The translations under genes and the position numbers were made by a program. The notes beneath the pieces are model-generated. The model was given only the letters and a program-made list of their open reading frames with translations. It did not search any database and was not told the origin of the DNA. This document shows, piece after piece, positions 12,055-23,905 of a stretch of 64,000 nt of DNA; positions within the stretch are counted from its first letter, which is position 1; each line of letters begins with the position of its first letter. The DNA is from Arcuatula senhousia (Eukaryota > Mollusca > Bivalvia > Mytilida > Mytilidae): the NCBI GenBank assembly GCA_963971305.1, contig OZ020309.1, positions 6,689,001 to 6,753,000 of the forward strand, read 5' to 3'.

Positions 12055-12500
12055 AGCCACTTCTCACTCAGCATACCCCCACTACCCCTCCCCTCATTCG
12101 ACTGAGTTGGTAAACAGGAAGTAGTAGCAGACCCAATTTTGTTACTAATGATAAAGGACCTTTTACTGAAGTAATATTCCAAATATCAAGTCCCTGTGAT
12201 GAGTAGTTGCAGAGAAAACTGTTATGAAAATTTTCATCAATTAACCAGTAGAGTAGGTAAACAGGAAGTAGACAGAGAAAGTCATAAATGAGTGAGATCT
12301 AATTTTTGTACATGTACTTGCCATAAAGGACCTCATACTGAAGCCTATACAAAATTTCAAGTCACTGTGATTTGAAGTTGCCAAGAAAACTGTTATTAAA
12401 GTTATGTTGTGGACGGAAGGACAGGCAGATGGAAGCTTGGACAGACAAAAAAAGATAAACAAGTAAACCCCCTGGCTTCTTCGAAGCAGGGGTATAACTG
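12055..12500 (+). repeat. Composite minisatellite element, ATACCCC family copy
   Basis: The head is AGCATACCCCCACTACC. Two modules carry AACAGGAAGTAG. A degenerate GGACGGAAGGACAGGCAG tail is followed by the hairpin GCTTC-TTC-GAAGC (12475-12487), CAGGGGTATAA. Intron 8, same orientation as all similar elements. Confidence 0.7.
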
Positions 12501-12889
12501 ATAATGTATACGTCAAAGGAGACCCTCCCCTTTTTTGTGTATGAAATGACAACATCATGTGATCCCTATACAACTAATCACCTAAACTTGTAAAGAATTT
12601 GAAAACAAAATGTAAGAAGTAGTCAAATAACTTTGAGCCTTTTTTATGTTTTTAGTTACATTATTATTAACTTACATAAAATAAAACTGCATTTCCAAAA
12701 ATAGAAAAAAATGTTCTTTTTGACAGAGAAAGTCATAAATGAGTGTACATACTTTTATGACATGACCAATGTCTCTAAATTTTGGTTTTGTTCTTTTCTT
12801 GTTTCTATCTTGTTTGATTTGATATAAACACTAGGTAATCTTTGATTTGGGGTGCTTGGATTGGAAATGACCACGTTATCTATATTATA

Positions 12890-13600
12890 CTATAAGACAA
12901 CAGCTTTTCTCTATCTGCAATAGTTTTCATTCTACAGGGCAAAAACATGAATAAATGCTATTTTTGACCTTTAAAGGGCCATAACCCCTATAAGGGGTCA
13001 TCTGACATCTTTGACCTAATGAAGACTTTTGTAGAGCTCAATGAGCTGAAGGTTTAAACAAGCTGAAGCAACTGCTTTTCTCTATCTGCAATACTTTTCA
13101 TTCTATAGAGCAAAGACATGAAACAAGGGTGGCCACTAAAAGTATGTCTCGGCTGCCAGTACCATCACTTAAATCAACTACATGTACCCAAGCTTTCATT
13201 TCTTGATATAAACACAAAAAGTGTCTGTATACCCAATATCAGATGCCTAGCTTTTATACTTTTAAGCAATTTATTGTCCACAAAAGTATTACAAAAAGTT
13301 TTGGGCCTGAAAAAAGACCTAATTTCACACTCACAGAGTTGCTGGAGTGTGAAAATGGGTTAAAAGTCATACAGCATACCGCAGACAGTGACAGTTCCGT
13401 GGACTATAACTTCACCTGTCTGTATACCCAAAATCAGATGCCTAGCTATTATATTTTTCAAGTAACTCATTGTCCACACAAGTATTGGCTTGAAAAAAGA
13501 CCTAAGTTCACAGGGTCACTGAAGCGTGAAAATTGGGTCTGGGTCACATGGCATTGTGCCAGTTGCATAGACCATAACCTCAACTGTCTGTATACCCAAT
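12890..13600 (+). repeat. Partial family G and family D module fragments
   Basis: 12890-13120 resembles family G modules (ATAACCCCTATAAGGGGTC). 13133 onward starts with the family D head (AGTATGTCTCGGCTGCCAG), then carries about two and a half diverged modules of about 180 bp (TGTCTGTATACCCAA). No terminal structure is preserved. Confidence 0.55.
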
Positions 13601-14260
13601 ATAACAAATACCAAAACGTGGATATAAACGGTTAATTTGGATATGCTATATATCAATATTTCAAGGAGTAACCTCTCATCAGTAACATTTAAAATCAAAA
13701 TATTGGAAGGTCAAATTCCAAAACTGGTGAAAATGAAAGGTACTCAAAACCAAAATGTTCAAACAAGGAAGCAAAATCCAGCACCCAGGATATTGACCAT
13801 GTGCATTACAAGGAAAGAAACCTGGTGTTTTAAACAATTTTGAATTTAAAATCAGAAATTTCAGTGACAAAAATATTAGAAATTTTATGGTAAATCATGT
13901 CCAGACAAGTCTGACGACCAGGCTTGTGATTACCCTCGGGGACTACTGGTCCACCAGCAGCGGTTATCGCCCAGTGGTTTCAAAATAACAAATACCAACA
14001 CGTGGATATAAACCGTTAATTTGGATATGCTATATATCGATATTTCAAGGAGTAACCTCTCATCAGTAACATTTAAATCAAAATATTGGAAGGTCAAATT
14101 CCAAAACTGTTGAAAAAGAAAAGTACTCAAAACCAAAATGTTCAAACAAGGAAGCCAAATCTAGCACTGAGGATATCGCCCATATGCATTACAAGGAAAG
14201 AAACCTGGTGTTTAAACAATTTTGAATTTAAAATAAGAAATTTCAGCGACAAAAATATTA
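13600..14260 (+). repeat. Direct duplication of about 270 bp, period about 380 bp
   Basis: 13610-13870 and 13988-14260 are near-identical direct copies (shared CAAGGAGTAACCTCTCATC, AGGAAAGAAACCTGGTG). They are separated by about 110 bp that contains CTACTGGTCCACCAGCAG. Coding content is not supported; the open frames on both strands are interrupted differently in the two copies. Confidence 0.75.
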
Positions 14261-14297
14261 GAAATTAAAGTTTGTTTATGTCTACAAATACAATGTC

Positions 14298-14328
14298 TCT
14301 CTCCCCCCCCCCCCCCCCCCCCCCCCCG
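14298..14328. repeat. Homopolymer C run (about 29 bp)
   Basis: Uninterrupted poly-C beside a CTCTCT stretch. Length is unreliable in assemblies. Confidence 0.9.
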
Positions 14329-14589
14329 TTTCCCCAAAAAATTCTATTAAATTTCAAAGGGCCATTACTCCCACAAAAATTTGAGGATCAAAATTTCCTA
14401 CTCATATGCACAACTACCTATGGTGTATTTCCTATATAACAATTTTCATTTAATTAAGTTCAGCAGTTTCAGAGAAGTTGCCCTGACAAGATGATAAATG
14501 CGGATTTTAAGCAAAAACCTAAGTTCAAAGGGCCATAACTCCCACAAAAATTTGAGGATAAAAATTTTCTGGTAATATGCACAACTACA

Positions 14590-16078
14590 TATGGTGTACT
14601 TCCTAAGTAAACTTCCTTCCACTTCCTTCCGGCAAGTGATATTACGTTATCGGACCAAAAGCCTGGCTATTACAAAACTATTTGGCCAAGTCTGTGTGCA
14701 GAACAACCTTAAAGGATCAATCATACAAAGTTTTATTAAATTCTGTTCAGTAGTTTCAGAGGAGAAGATTTTTGAAAAATTGTTAACAGAGGACAGACAG
14801 AAGACGACGTTGGATGCCAAGTGATGGCAACAGCTAGGTGAGCTAAACAAGACCAATCGATGTCTGGCCCTGCGTCGCACGGCAAAACGTTGAACCCTGT
14901 ACGTTCTAGGCCCAATATGGACAGTCAAAATATTTTGACAGTTGCATCCTATAGGTGGACTTACATTTTTAGCATATTTGTCACATGCCACCCAATATTG
15001 TAAAAATAGACAAAAAAAATAGTTTCTATTTTTTTCCCCTTTTGGTCCCCTTATTGCTAAACAGAAAAGGTGGGTCAAGAAATAATTGTATCCTCCATTT
15101 TGTATCCAATATATGACCAAAATTAACTTGTAAAAAATTTTTTCTAATTCGGACCATAAATAAAAAATGTCACATTTTTTTCCCCTTTTGGGCCCCTCGT
15201 TCCTAAACAAAAAGAGAGGGGACCCCAAAATCATCCAACCCTTTAATTTATGGTGAGTAACACTACTGTAAAGTTTCATAGCATTTAATGGTCAACCAAA
15301 AAAAGTTATTGTGGAAACAAATAAAAAAGTTGCTTTTTTGGCCCCTTTTGGGCCCTTAGTTTCTGAATGAAAAAAGAGGGGACACCAAAAATCAGCCCAA
15401 CCCTTCCTTTTATGGTAAGTTACATTACTGTAAAGTTTCATAGCATTTGGTAAACCAAAACAAAAGTTATTGTTGAAAAAATTTTAAAAGTCGTTTTTTT
15501 TGCGCCCTTTGGGCCTCTAATTTCTAAACGAAAAAAGAGGGGACACACAAAATCAGCCCAACCCTTCCTTATACGGTAAATATCATTAGTGTAAAATTTC
15601 TTAGCATTTGGTCAACCAGAACAAAAGTTATTGTGGAAAAAATTTAAAAAGTTGCTTTTTTGGCCCCTTTTGAGCCCCTAATTTCAAAACGAAAAAAAGA
15701 AGGGACACCCAAAATCAGCCCAACCCTTCCTTTTATGGTAAGTAACATTACTGTAAAGTTTCACAGCATTTGGTCAACCAGAACAAAAGTTATTGTGGAA
15801 AAAAATTAAAAAGTTGCTTTTTTGGCCCCTTTTGGGCCCCTAATTTCTAAACGAAATTATAAAATGACCCCAAAAGGGGAGGTGCACATCTTCAATATAT
15901 CTGTAATCACTGTGTAAAATTTCAGAAAGATCTAGTGTTTGGTTTTTGAGATTCAGATTACACAAGACAGGCACTCCATAGCGGGACGGACGGACAGACT
16001 GACGGACGGACGGACAGACGGACGGACGGACGGAGTGACCCGACTACTAGACCTGCTTTCGCCTTCGGCGACGCAGGT
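14590..16078 (+). repeat. Family G tail fragment plus GGCCCC module array with hairpin end
   Basis: 14590-14850 is a truncated family G 3' end. From about 14855 a further element starts (AACCCTGTACGTTCTAGGCC). It has five modules of about 160 bp containing TTTTGGGCCCCTAATTTCTA, then a (GGAC)n run (15983-16034), and ends in a hairpin TCGCC-TTC-GGCGA (16059-16071) embedded in ACCTGC...GCAGGT. The same head recurs at 19715-19760. Confidence 0.7.
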
Positions 16079-16120
16079 TAAAATACACTGAGGTCACAAT
16101 GCTATTTCCTGCAAAAAAAA

Positions 16121-16926
16121 CAAGTAAATCTGTGAGCTTATGCTCACTAGTGATACCCCCTCTCCCCAAACTAAGCCATGCATACAAGTTTAAATACTCG
16201 TTTAACAGGAAGTATTTGACATAGGAACATAAAATTGCAATACACCATATGGGACTATAGGATAAAGCTATATACAAAATATCTGACCTCTATCTCATGT
16301 TGTTGCTTGTGAAACTGTGACAGAAATATTGCATTTATGTCCATTATGTGTAAAAACCTAAGTCTTCGGTAAACAGGAAGTAGACTAGGGAAGAGCATAA
16401 AATCGGTATATTAAACCATATGGTACTATAGGATAAAGCTGTATACAAAATATCACACCTCTATCTCATGTAGTTGCTTGGGAAACTGTGACGAAAAATT
16501 TTGCATTTATGTCTATTATGTGTAAAAACCTAAGTATTCGGTAAACAGGAAGTAGACTACCTAGGAGCATTAAATCGGTATCCACCATATGGTACTATAT
16601 GATAAAGCTGTATACAAAATGTCAGATCTCTATCTCATGTAGTTGCTTGGGAAACTGTGACGGAAATTTTGCATTTATGTCTATTATGTGTAAAAACCTA
16701 AGTATTCGGTAAACAGGAAGTAGACTACCTAGGAGCATAAAATCGGTATACACCATATGGTACTATAGGATAAAAGGATAAAGCTGTATACAAAATATCA
16801 GACCTCTATCTCATGTAGTTGCTTAGAATACTGTGACGGAAGTTTTGTTACGGACGAATGGACGGACAGACGGACAGACGCCCAGCATTTCTATGTCCCC
16901 GCTCCGCGTTGCAGCAGGGGACAAAA
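16121..16926 (+). repeat. Composite minisatellite element, four modules
   Basis: The head is GTGAGCTTATGCTCAC (hairpin) plus GATACCCCCTC. Four modules of about 170 bp carry GGTAAACAGGAAGTAGACTA and ACCATATGGTACTATA. The GGACGGACAGACGGAC tail is at about 16860, and the end is GCAGCAGGGGACAAAA. Confidence 0.75.
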
Positions 16927-17059
16927 ATTCAGAAAGGTGCAGTTGATAGTTTTTGTGTATTATTGTTCACAACACCCAATACTCAAATCCTGTATATTTA
17001 CTTTAAAAGAAATGAAAGAACCTTAGTGAGCACGCTCACATACCCCATGCTATTTCGAG

Positions 17060-17300
17060 TTAGGCCAAACAAAAAAGTATGTGTGTTTACTGTCACATGC
17101 TGAAAAAAAATAGGGTCGGTAGGTAGGAAATTGTTATTTTTTTTTTTTTTTTTTACCTTGAGTCTATTGGGGCAGCTTTGTGACTTTAACAGTGCTTAAA
17201 GAAAAATGCTCAAAAAAACTTTAGGGTAGGGGGGTAAAAATTAGGTAGGGTCGGGTGACAGTAAACTCACCTACATGTACTTTTTTTTTTGGCCTTAGGA
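17060..17300. mobile_element. Small inverted-repeat element (TAGGCCAAA ends)
   Basis: Left end TTAGGCCAAACAAAAAAGTA and GTTTACTGTCAC; right end GTGACAGTAAAC, then TTTTTTGGCCTTA. An inverted pair about 240 bp across with T-rich and GTAGGTAGG interior. A related element is at 33035-33219. Confidence 0.55.
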
Positions 17301-17489
17301 ATAAAAAAGTCAGAGTTGTTGTCTTTCCAAGTGGGCTCATTTAAGTAACAGGAAGTAAAAGATTGACAATCCTAAAAATGTATCCCACCATATGGGAAAG
17401 CTACATACAAAATATCAAAATACTATGATAAATAGTTGCTGAGAAATCTGTGACGAAAATTTTCAGGGTGCCCTAAAAATTTAGTGAAA

Positions 17490-18201
17490 ATAAAGAAGGA
17501 ATGTGTCCATAGGACACAGATGCCCCCGCTGGCCCTTAACAGGAACAAGAAGTCTGACAGGTCTGAAAGTTGCTAATTATAATAAGGACATACAGTTTGT
17601 TATACTGAACCATCCTACAAAGTTTCAAATCATTCTTGGGTAAAGTTCCTGAGAAAAGCTTGACAGGAATTTTCAGTCATGTTCACATATTTTCACATTG
17701 GCCTTAGTCTCAAACAGGAAGTAGATGTCCGACAAATCTGTAAATTGCATTGGACATACAGTTTGTCATACTGAACTATCCTACCATGTTTCAAATCATT
17801 CTCAAGTACTGTTCCTGAGAAAAGCTTAACCAAAATTTTCAATGGCATGTTCACATATTTACACATCAGCCTAAGTCCAGAACGGGATATAGATTTAGGA
17901 CAGGTCTCAAAATCGCTTAGGACATATAGTTTGTCAAACTGATCCATCCTACCAAGTTTAAAATAATTCTCATGTACAGATCCTGAGAAAAGCTTGAAGG
18001 AAATTTTCATAGTCATGTTCACATATTTTCACATTGGCCTAAGTCGCAAACAGGAAGTAAATGTCTGACAGAAGCTAAGGACGAACAGTTTGTCATACTG
18101 AACCACCCTACCAAGTTTCAAATCATTCTCATGTAATTTGTACGGACAGACGGAAATGAGTAAAACTTAATGCCCCCCAACATGTTGTTGTGGGGGCATA
18201 A
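17490..18201 (+). repeat. Composite minisatellite element, family P copy 2
   Basis: The head is TGTCCATAGGACA plus TGCCCCCGC. Four modules of about 150-170 bp (AAACAGGAAGTAGATGTC, TCATACTGAACCATCCTACC). A short GGACAGACGG tail, then GTGGGGGCATAAAA. Minus-strand open frames across it are conserved only because module length is near a multiple of 3. Confidence 0.75.
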
Positions 18202-18329
18202 AATGCCAAAATATAATTATATTGGCATGAAATTTTAATATGCATATCATGGCATGCTGCATAGCAACTGTACAAAATTTTAGAAATGTGCTGTTACTAG
18301 TTTTGGAAGTTTAGTGATCACAAAGTCCA

Positions 18330-19092
18330 ACAAGGGGTTGCACTAAGTCGTGCTAAGCATACCCCCACTCAGCCATTCAGAAAACAGGAAGTAGATGACG
18401 GACTGACCTGGAAAAGGGAGGCACAATACAACTCATCATGCTAAAGCTGTATACCAAATTTAAAATCAATCCCTTCTCTAGAAGCCGAGAAATCTGTTAC
18501 GAAAAATTGTCTATTTTTGACCCATAAAAAGTCTAAGTCAGCTCAGAAAACAGGAAGTAGATGATGGACTGACCTGGAAAGGGGAGGCACGGTATAACTA
18601 ATCATGCTGAAGCTGTGTACCAAATTTGAAACCAATCCATCCAGTAGAAGCCATGAAATCTGTTACGAAAATTTTCACTTTTCAAATTTTTTACCCTAAA
18701 AAGTCTAAGTCGGCTCGAAAAACAGGAAGTAGATGATGGACTGACCTGGAAAGGGGAGGCACGGTATAACTCATCATGCTGAAGCTGTGTACTAAATTTG
18801 AAACCAATTTATCCAGTAGAAGCCAAGAAATCTGTTACAAAAAATTTCACATTTCAATTTTTTTTCCCCCTAAAAAAGTCTAAGTCGGCTTGTAAAACAG
18901 GAAGTAGATGATGGACTGACCTGGAAAGGGTAGGCATAGTATAACTCATCATGCTGAAGCTGTGTACCAAATTTGAAACCAATCCATCCAGTAGAAGCAG
19001 AGAAATTGAACCGGACGGACAGACGGACGGACGGACGGACGGACAAGGTGATTGCAATATAGCCCCCTCTCTTACGAGTGGGGGTATAATTT
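18330..19092 (+). repeat. Composite minisatellite element, ATACCCCCACT family
   Basis: The inner ends ATACCCCCACT (18359-18369) and AGTGGGGGTAT (19077-19087) are exact complements. Four modules of about 180 bp share GGACTGACCTGGAAA and CATGCTGAAGCTGTGTACC. An (ACGG)n run lies at 19014-19043. Oriented like the others. Confidence 0.8.
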
Positions 19093-19094
19093 GT

Positions 19095-20970
19095 AAACCT
19101 TAGTGAGAACCCTCACATACCCCAGGCATCTACATTAAAGACAGAGATTACCTATTTTGAGCTTGGAATAAAAAGTCAGAGTTGTTGTCTTTCCAAGCTG
19201 GCTCATTAAACAGGAAGTAGATAAGTGACAGACCTAAAAATGCATCAAGTCTTCAAAATTAGGCCGGACCTACTGGAAATATCCAGTTAAAATTGGTTCG
19301 GTCCAGTTAAATTTTGCATTAATTTTTATTCAACATATAGGAAAAAGTAAGTAAATTTGATGAAAATAGGCATTCTGTCCACCGGAGTCCACTTCCTAAT
19401 TTCTTTGACTGCGCATCCCAACATTAAGGATCCCTACCTGAAGCTGCTGGCCAAATATGAAAAGCCTAAGATCAATAGTTGCTAAAGAAATCTGGTACGA
19501 AAGTTATCAACAATTTAGTGAAAAGGTCTAAGTTGGATTGTTAAACAGGAAGTAGATGATTGACAGACCTGAAAACGCATCCCACCATATAAGATCCCTA
19601 CCTGAAACTTACTTACCAAATATCAAAAGCCTACAATTCATAATTGCTGAGAAATCTGTTATGAAAATTTGAAACCATTAAAATTCAGCAATAAAAAGCT
19701 ACGCTGAGCGCAGCATGATACGACCGCAACAAGTTTAACCCTGTACGTTAGAGGCCCAATATGGATAGTCCATTGCTTTGGTCACATGAAGCCCATGGTG
19801 GACTTACAAAGCTTTTTGACGCATGCATCCTGTGGTGGACTTAAAAATGCATTTTTGACACATATATATTTACATCAACATCTAATACAAAAAGCCTTAT
19901 TTATATACATTTATTAATTTACAATTTTGGCCCTTTGACCCCTAATTTCTCAAAAACGGTAAAAGATATTGCACATTCCGTATAAAAATAAGGCAGGGAT
20001 TTTTACAAGGAATCTAATGAAAAAAAGATTTTGAAAATCGGACCAAAAACAAAAAAGTTGATTTTATGGGCATGGCCTGTCTTTAGCCCCCTGTAGCAAT
20101 GTAATGGTGAAATACATATCAAAATCATTGACACATTTAGTAGACAGAATTTTATGAGCACTTCCAACAATTTTATTTTTTCAAAATTGAATGAATAATA
20201 AACATTCTACAACAGTTTTGTCAATACACCCGTTTTAGCCCCTTTGGCCCTTTTTTTCTAAAACAGTAGGGGCCACAAACCCCAATTACAAAACCAACAT
20301 CTCTTAAGTGGATATAATCATCATATTTAATCTTCATTGTCTGGCACTACAACTTAATATTGGTAAAAAACTATTTGCCTGAACAAAATTTTTATAAATG
20401 GGGTTTTTGGCCCCTTTGACCCCTTATTTCTCGAAAACGGTTTGAGATATTGCAAATCTGATTGAAAAACGCAGGCAGGATTTTTACAAGGATTCCAATG
20501 AAAAAAAGATTTTGAAAATCAGACCACAAATAAAAAAGTCGATTTTTTTGGTTTGGCCCCTATTTGACCCCTTATAGCAATGTAACGGTACTAAGATGAC
20601 TTTTTAAACAGGAAGTAGATAGTTTACAGACCTGAAATGTCCCTCCATATGGGACCCCTTCATGGAGTAACATATGCAATATCAATAGCCTGTAATAAAT
20701 AGTTGCTGAGAAATCTGTTACAAAAGCCAGACTCTCGGGTAGTCACCATTCAAAAATATTATATCCATAGCAACTTCCTTGCAAGGGATATAATTAGCAA
20801 CTGAACAAAAATAAGAACTATTTTTAATAGGTTATGAGTAAAATTTTAGTGTTCACAAGACAAACAGACAGACAGAGGAACAAATTGAAAACTATGGGGC
20901 ATTAGCATCTTTGATGCAGGTCCCAAATTACAGGCAAAATTGGACTGTTTTTCAGAAATTTATATTCATA
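19095..20970 (+). repeat. Further composite modules up to exon 8
   Basis: 19095-19700: AACAGGAAGTAGAT modules with a MITE at 19247-19424. 19715-20590: AACCCTGTACGTTAGAGGCC head with two long modules (CCTTTGACCCC, TTCTCAAAAACGG). 20600-20930: last module, GACAGACAGACAG tail and hairpin GCATC-TTT-GATGC (20905-20917) followed by CAGGTCCC. No exon seen. Confidence 0.6.
19247..19424. mobile_element. MITE copy 1 (AGTCTTC...GACTGCG)
   Basis: The same element is present in reverse orientation at 36079-36250 (shared AGGAAGTGGAGTCC, TTGGACC and GGTCCGGCCT blocks when complemented). GCATC flanks it on both sides, consistent with a short target duplication. Confidence 0.65.
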
Positions 20971-20971
20971 C

Positions 20972-21165
20972 CTCGAAAACCTTGACTATAAATCCAAAGT
21001 GTTCTTTGCTTTAAACCTGGGTTTGATGGGCAATATCTGTATTCCTCCACAACATCTTTCCCTTTGTTCACAACAACAAAATAGGAGTAGTAAAGACGAT
21101 AACCAATAATTTGCCTTGGAATCTTCACAGTTCCTTCATACGCTAAAAAATCCTCATTTAGTTTC
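20972..21165 (-). CDS. RNF213: RNF213-like exon 8: CBM20-like domain, second half
   Basis: Residues 651-716. The acceptor is ATTTTTTTATAG, the donor CGAG|GTATGA; phase 2 in, phase 1 out. Key stretch: GTVKIPRQIIGYRLYYSYFV, then VEEYRY. This matches the human RNF213 pattern of a valine-rich strand, then ...IPYKY-type and ESFEYEFIY-type strands closing the CBM20 fold. The intron that follows is about 9 kb and holds most of the repeat families described below. Confidence 0.85.
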
Positions 21166-21259
21166 CTATAAAAAAATGTAACTTTTTAATTTTCAGCATA
21201 TATACAGAATCATTTACAGTGAAAAGATACAAAACTATCCGCATCAATCTCATAATAGT

Positions 21260-21959
21260 CTATTTATAAAGAAATATTAACTGTTTTGGTCATCATACTG
21301 GATGCAGGAGCATTTGAGTGTAAATGTGTAATGTAAGCCAGGATAATCGCTATTAACAATTAGCCACGGCAATAGGTACGATCCAATAGCCTTTCTGTAA
21401 CTGACCAATCAAAAGCTAGCTGATGGTCGTGTTGCCTCATCACAATTTAACTCACACAATAATACATGCTTGAAATATAGTTCCTTTTCCAATATCCAAT
21501 AACTACTCTACCTTTGTATAAAACAATCTTTAAATTTGTAGATTATCCTGCATGGCTATCCATACTTTCAGTACTATTGATTTCTTTTTAAGTGTTAACT
21601 ATTTCATTCTAAGTATCTCTCAATGAAGTAAATATCATTGACCAAAAAATAAATGTGGTATGAACAGGTTCACTGGAGACTCGATCTAGAGTTATCACAT
21701 CCATAAGTTGTGATAGATGCAACTTTCTTTGCAGGCTTAATACAAACTAGTTACTAGAACTTTTTTTTAGATATTTGATGGATTTACACTAAATTTTGAT
21801 ATGCAAATCCTCGAATGGAAGTAAGTTAAAAATATGTAGAATTTCAGATCTCTTAATTTTTTTTTTTTTCTAAACGCTTAACAAAAATTGTGGACAGATG
21901 GACAAAGTGTTTTAGTATCTACACACAAGTAGTCATTCATTTCTTAGCATTTAATTGTA
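21260..21959. other. Intron 7: no gene or clear repeat
   Basis: AT-rich sequence of unclear origin. A degenerate GGACAGATGGACAAAG tail near 21895-21910 suggests an eroded composite element at the right end. Nothing else supported. Confidence 0.4.
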
Positions 21960-21999
21960 CTACATGTAATTATTATTGCTAATAGAAATAAATATGTAC

Positions 22000-22191
22000 C
22001 TTTTGAATGTAAATTTGTGTTTTCTACTTTCCCAGCCATCTAGACTTGAATTCTGGAACTTGATATGAACATCGCCTTTATTTGGGTCATTCAACATTGA
22101 TGAAGATACAACAATGTGAAAACACACATCAACAAATTCTTCCTTCTTTTGATATGTTCCTGAAGTTGGTACTCCTTTCAGGGAAGAGGAG
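22000..22191 (-). CDS. RNF213: RNF213-like exon 7: CBM20-like domain, first half
   Basis: Residues 587-651. The acceptor is AATGTTTTTCAG, the donor AAAG|GTACAT; phase 2 in and out. The sequence VDVCFHIVVSSSML, then GDVHIKFQNSSLDGWES, aligns in pattern with the human RNF213 segment that opens its CBM20 (starch-binding-like) domain: a hydrophobic beta strand, then a V-x-I/F-x-G/N...GW/KW turn. The family domain is a small Ig-like beta sandwich proposed to bind glycogen or other glycans. Glycan binding in this protein is inference. Confidence 0.85.
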
Positions 22192-22739
22192 CTGAAAAAC
22201 ATTTACATAAAAAACATGTACATGTAAAATTGAACTTTAATATACATTTCTATATTAAAGATATCATGGTTTCCCCTTAATACTTGCAAGAAATTCAACA
22301 GAATTCAAATGTTTATGTTATCTCATCAGTAAGCGGAAATCAATATGTAGACACTGTAACCAGTACTTGCAATATAGAGTATCATACTGAAGTCACAAAT
22401 AAAATGTCAAAAGCCACTGTGACAAGTTGTTGCTGAGAAAATTATGAAAAAATATATTCGGGTCACTGGAAGGATGCAGGTTTTTTTTTTAATGAGGAAT
22501 CAAAAGTCAGAGTTGTCTTTCCAAGTCGGCTCATTAAACAGAAAGTAGATGATTAACAGACCTAAAATTGCATCCCTTTATATGAGACCTTTATACCTAA
22601 AGCTGCATATTAAATATTGAAAACCTACTATTAAAACTTAAAAGTTGCTGAGAAATTTGTTATGAAAATTTTTCGACCCTGAAAATTTAGTGAAAAATAT
22701 CGGCTAGTTTAATAGGAAGTAGATGATTGTAGGGGTGAA

Positions 22740-23125
22740 ACGATACTCCGATATCAATTTTCGGTTCACGGTACGTTTTGGCACTTTTTCGATTCCGTAC
22801 ATGATCGGAACTTTACTCCTTATTTTATAATTTCCGGAAACTGAAAAAGGTCAAAATCAGTATGGCGCCCTTTCGTTGAGATACAACCAGAACTTCTGTT
22901 GTTGAAAATTCATTTCAAATGGGTGATTTTGAGGGTTTTAAGCTAATAACAACTTCAGATCTCCTATGAATGTGTTTTTGACGACATGTTCAGCAAAGAG
23001 ATGTGAAAACAAAGGAAATTTAAAGGAAGTTGTAAAGAAATAGTACCGAGCCGAAAGTAATAGTATCGTTATGAAAATGTACTGTACGTATCGTATCATT
23101 GCATGAGCGCATCGTTTCAGCCCTA
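22740..23125. mobile_element. hAT-like MITE with 8-bp target duplication, copy 2
   Basis: 386 bp, same ends as the copy at 10552-10970 (TAGGGGTGAAACGATAC on the left, ATCGTTTCAGCCCTA on the right) and the same interior. Flanked directly by GATGATTG at 22732-22739 and 23126-23133. Inserted into a repeat module. Confidence 0.85.
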
Positions 23126-23316
23126 GATGATTGACAGATCTAAAAATGTAAGCAACCATATGGGACCTATACCTGAAGCTACATACCAAATATCAAAATC
23201 CTATAATAAATAGTAGCTGAGAAATCTGTAACAGAAATTTTGATCATAGACAGACCAGTCAAAAATGTTACAAAAATGTATACTCTTTGTTGTGTGGGGT
23301 ATAATAATTTTACCAA

Positions 23317-23905
23317 AGGAGAAGGTTCACCAACACCCTTATTTGGCCCACAATTTGGCAAAAATCTTAACTTAAATATTTCATGTTATAACTCTTTGTA
23401 AGTATAGTCATGTGCTTGATTTCTCTAATTCTAAACTTTTTTTGGACATATTATAAAAGACCAATTCAACCATAGGGGTCAAACTTCGGGAATTTAATGA
23501 AAAATCCAAAATTTCACCATATTTTGCTACTTTTTGGTTCTAATTTGGTTAAGAAAAATATGAGCGCAATCAAGGGCACCCTTCATATTTTCAGAAAACC
23601 TTTAATATGGTCATAATTATAATCTACTTATAAATTATGAAGGGTGTCCTTCAGTGCGCTCTATATTTTCTAAGCACAAATGTGCATTGAAAAATGGCAA
23701 AATCTAAAGATATTCAACATTTTTTGCAAAATGTTGAAGATTGTGACGTCACTGCGACGTTGTTATGTCACAAATCAAACTTTCAAATGCATATGTCTTA
23801 CATATGTCCATAGTACTATATCTACAACAAATATGACATGATTATCTAATACTTGAAATCTTAGGGCCAAATATGAAGGTTCGTGAACCTACTCCTTTGT
23901 CAGAT
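23317..23905 (-). mobile_element. Inverted-repeat element A copy 2 (uninterrupted)
   Basis: Reverse-orientation copy of the element at 9108-10497, without the B insertion. The ends are AAAGGAGAAGGTTC and GAACCTACTCCTTT. About 590 bp. The interior contains GTGACGTCACTGCGACG. It provides the empty-site reference for element B. Confidence 0.75.

Noticed and set aside
10783..23189. Minus-strand frames shared by the two hAT-like MITEs (ending IGDLKLLLA)
   Set aside because: Conserved only because the elements are near-identical DNA. Too short for a transposase, and the frame runs through the terminal repeat.
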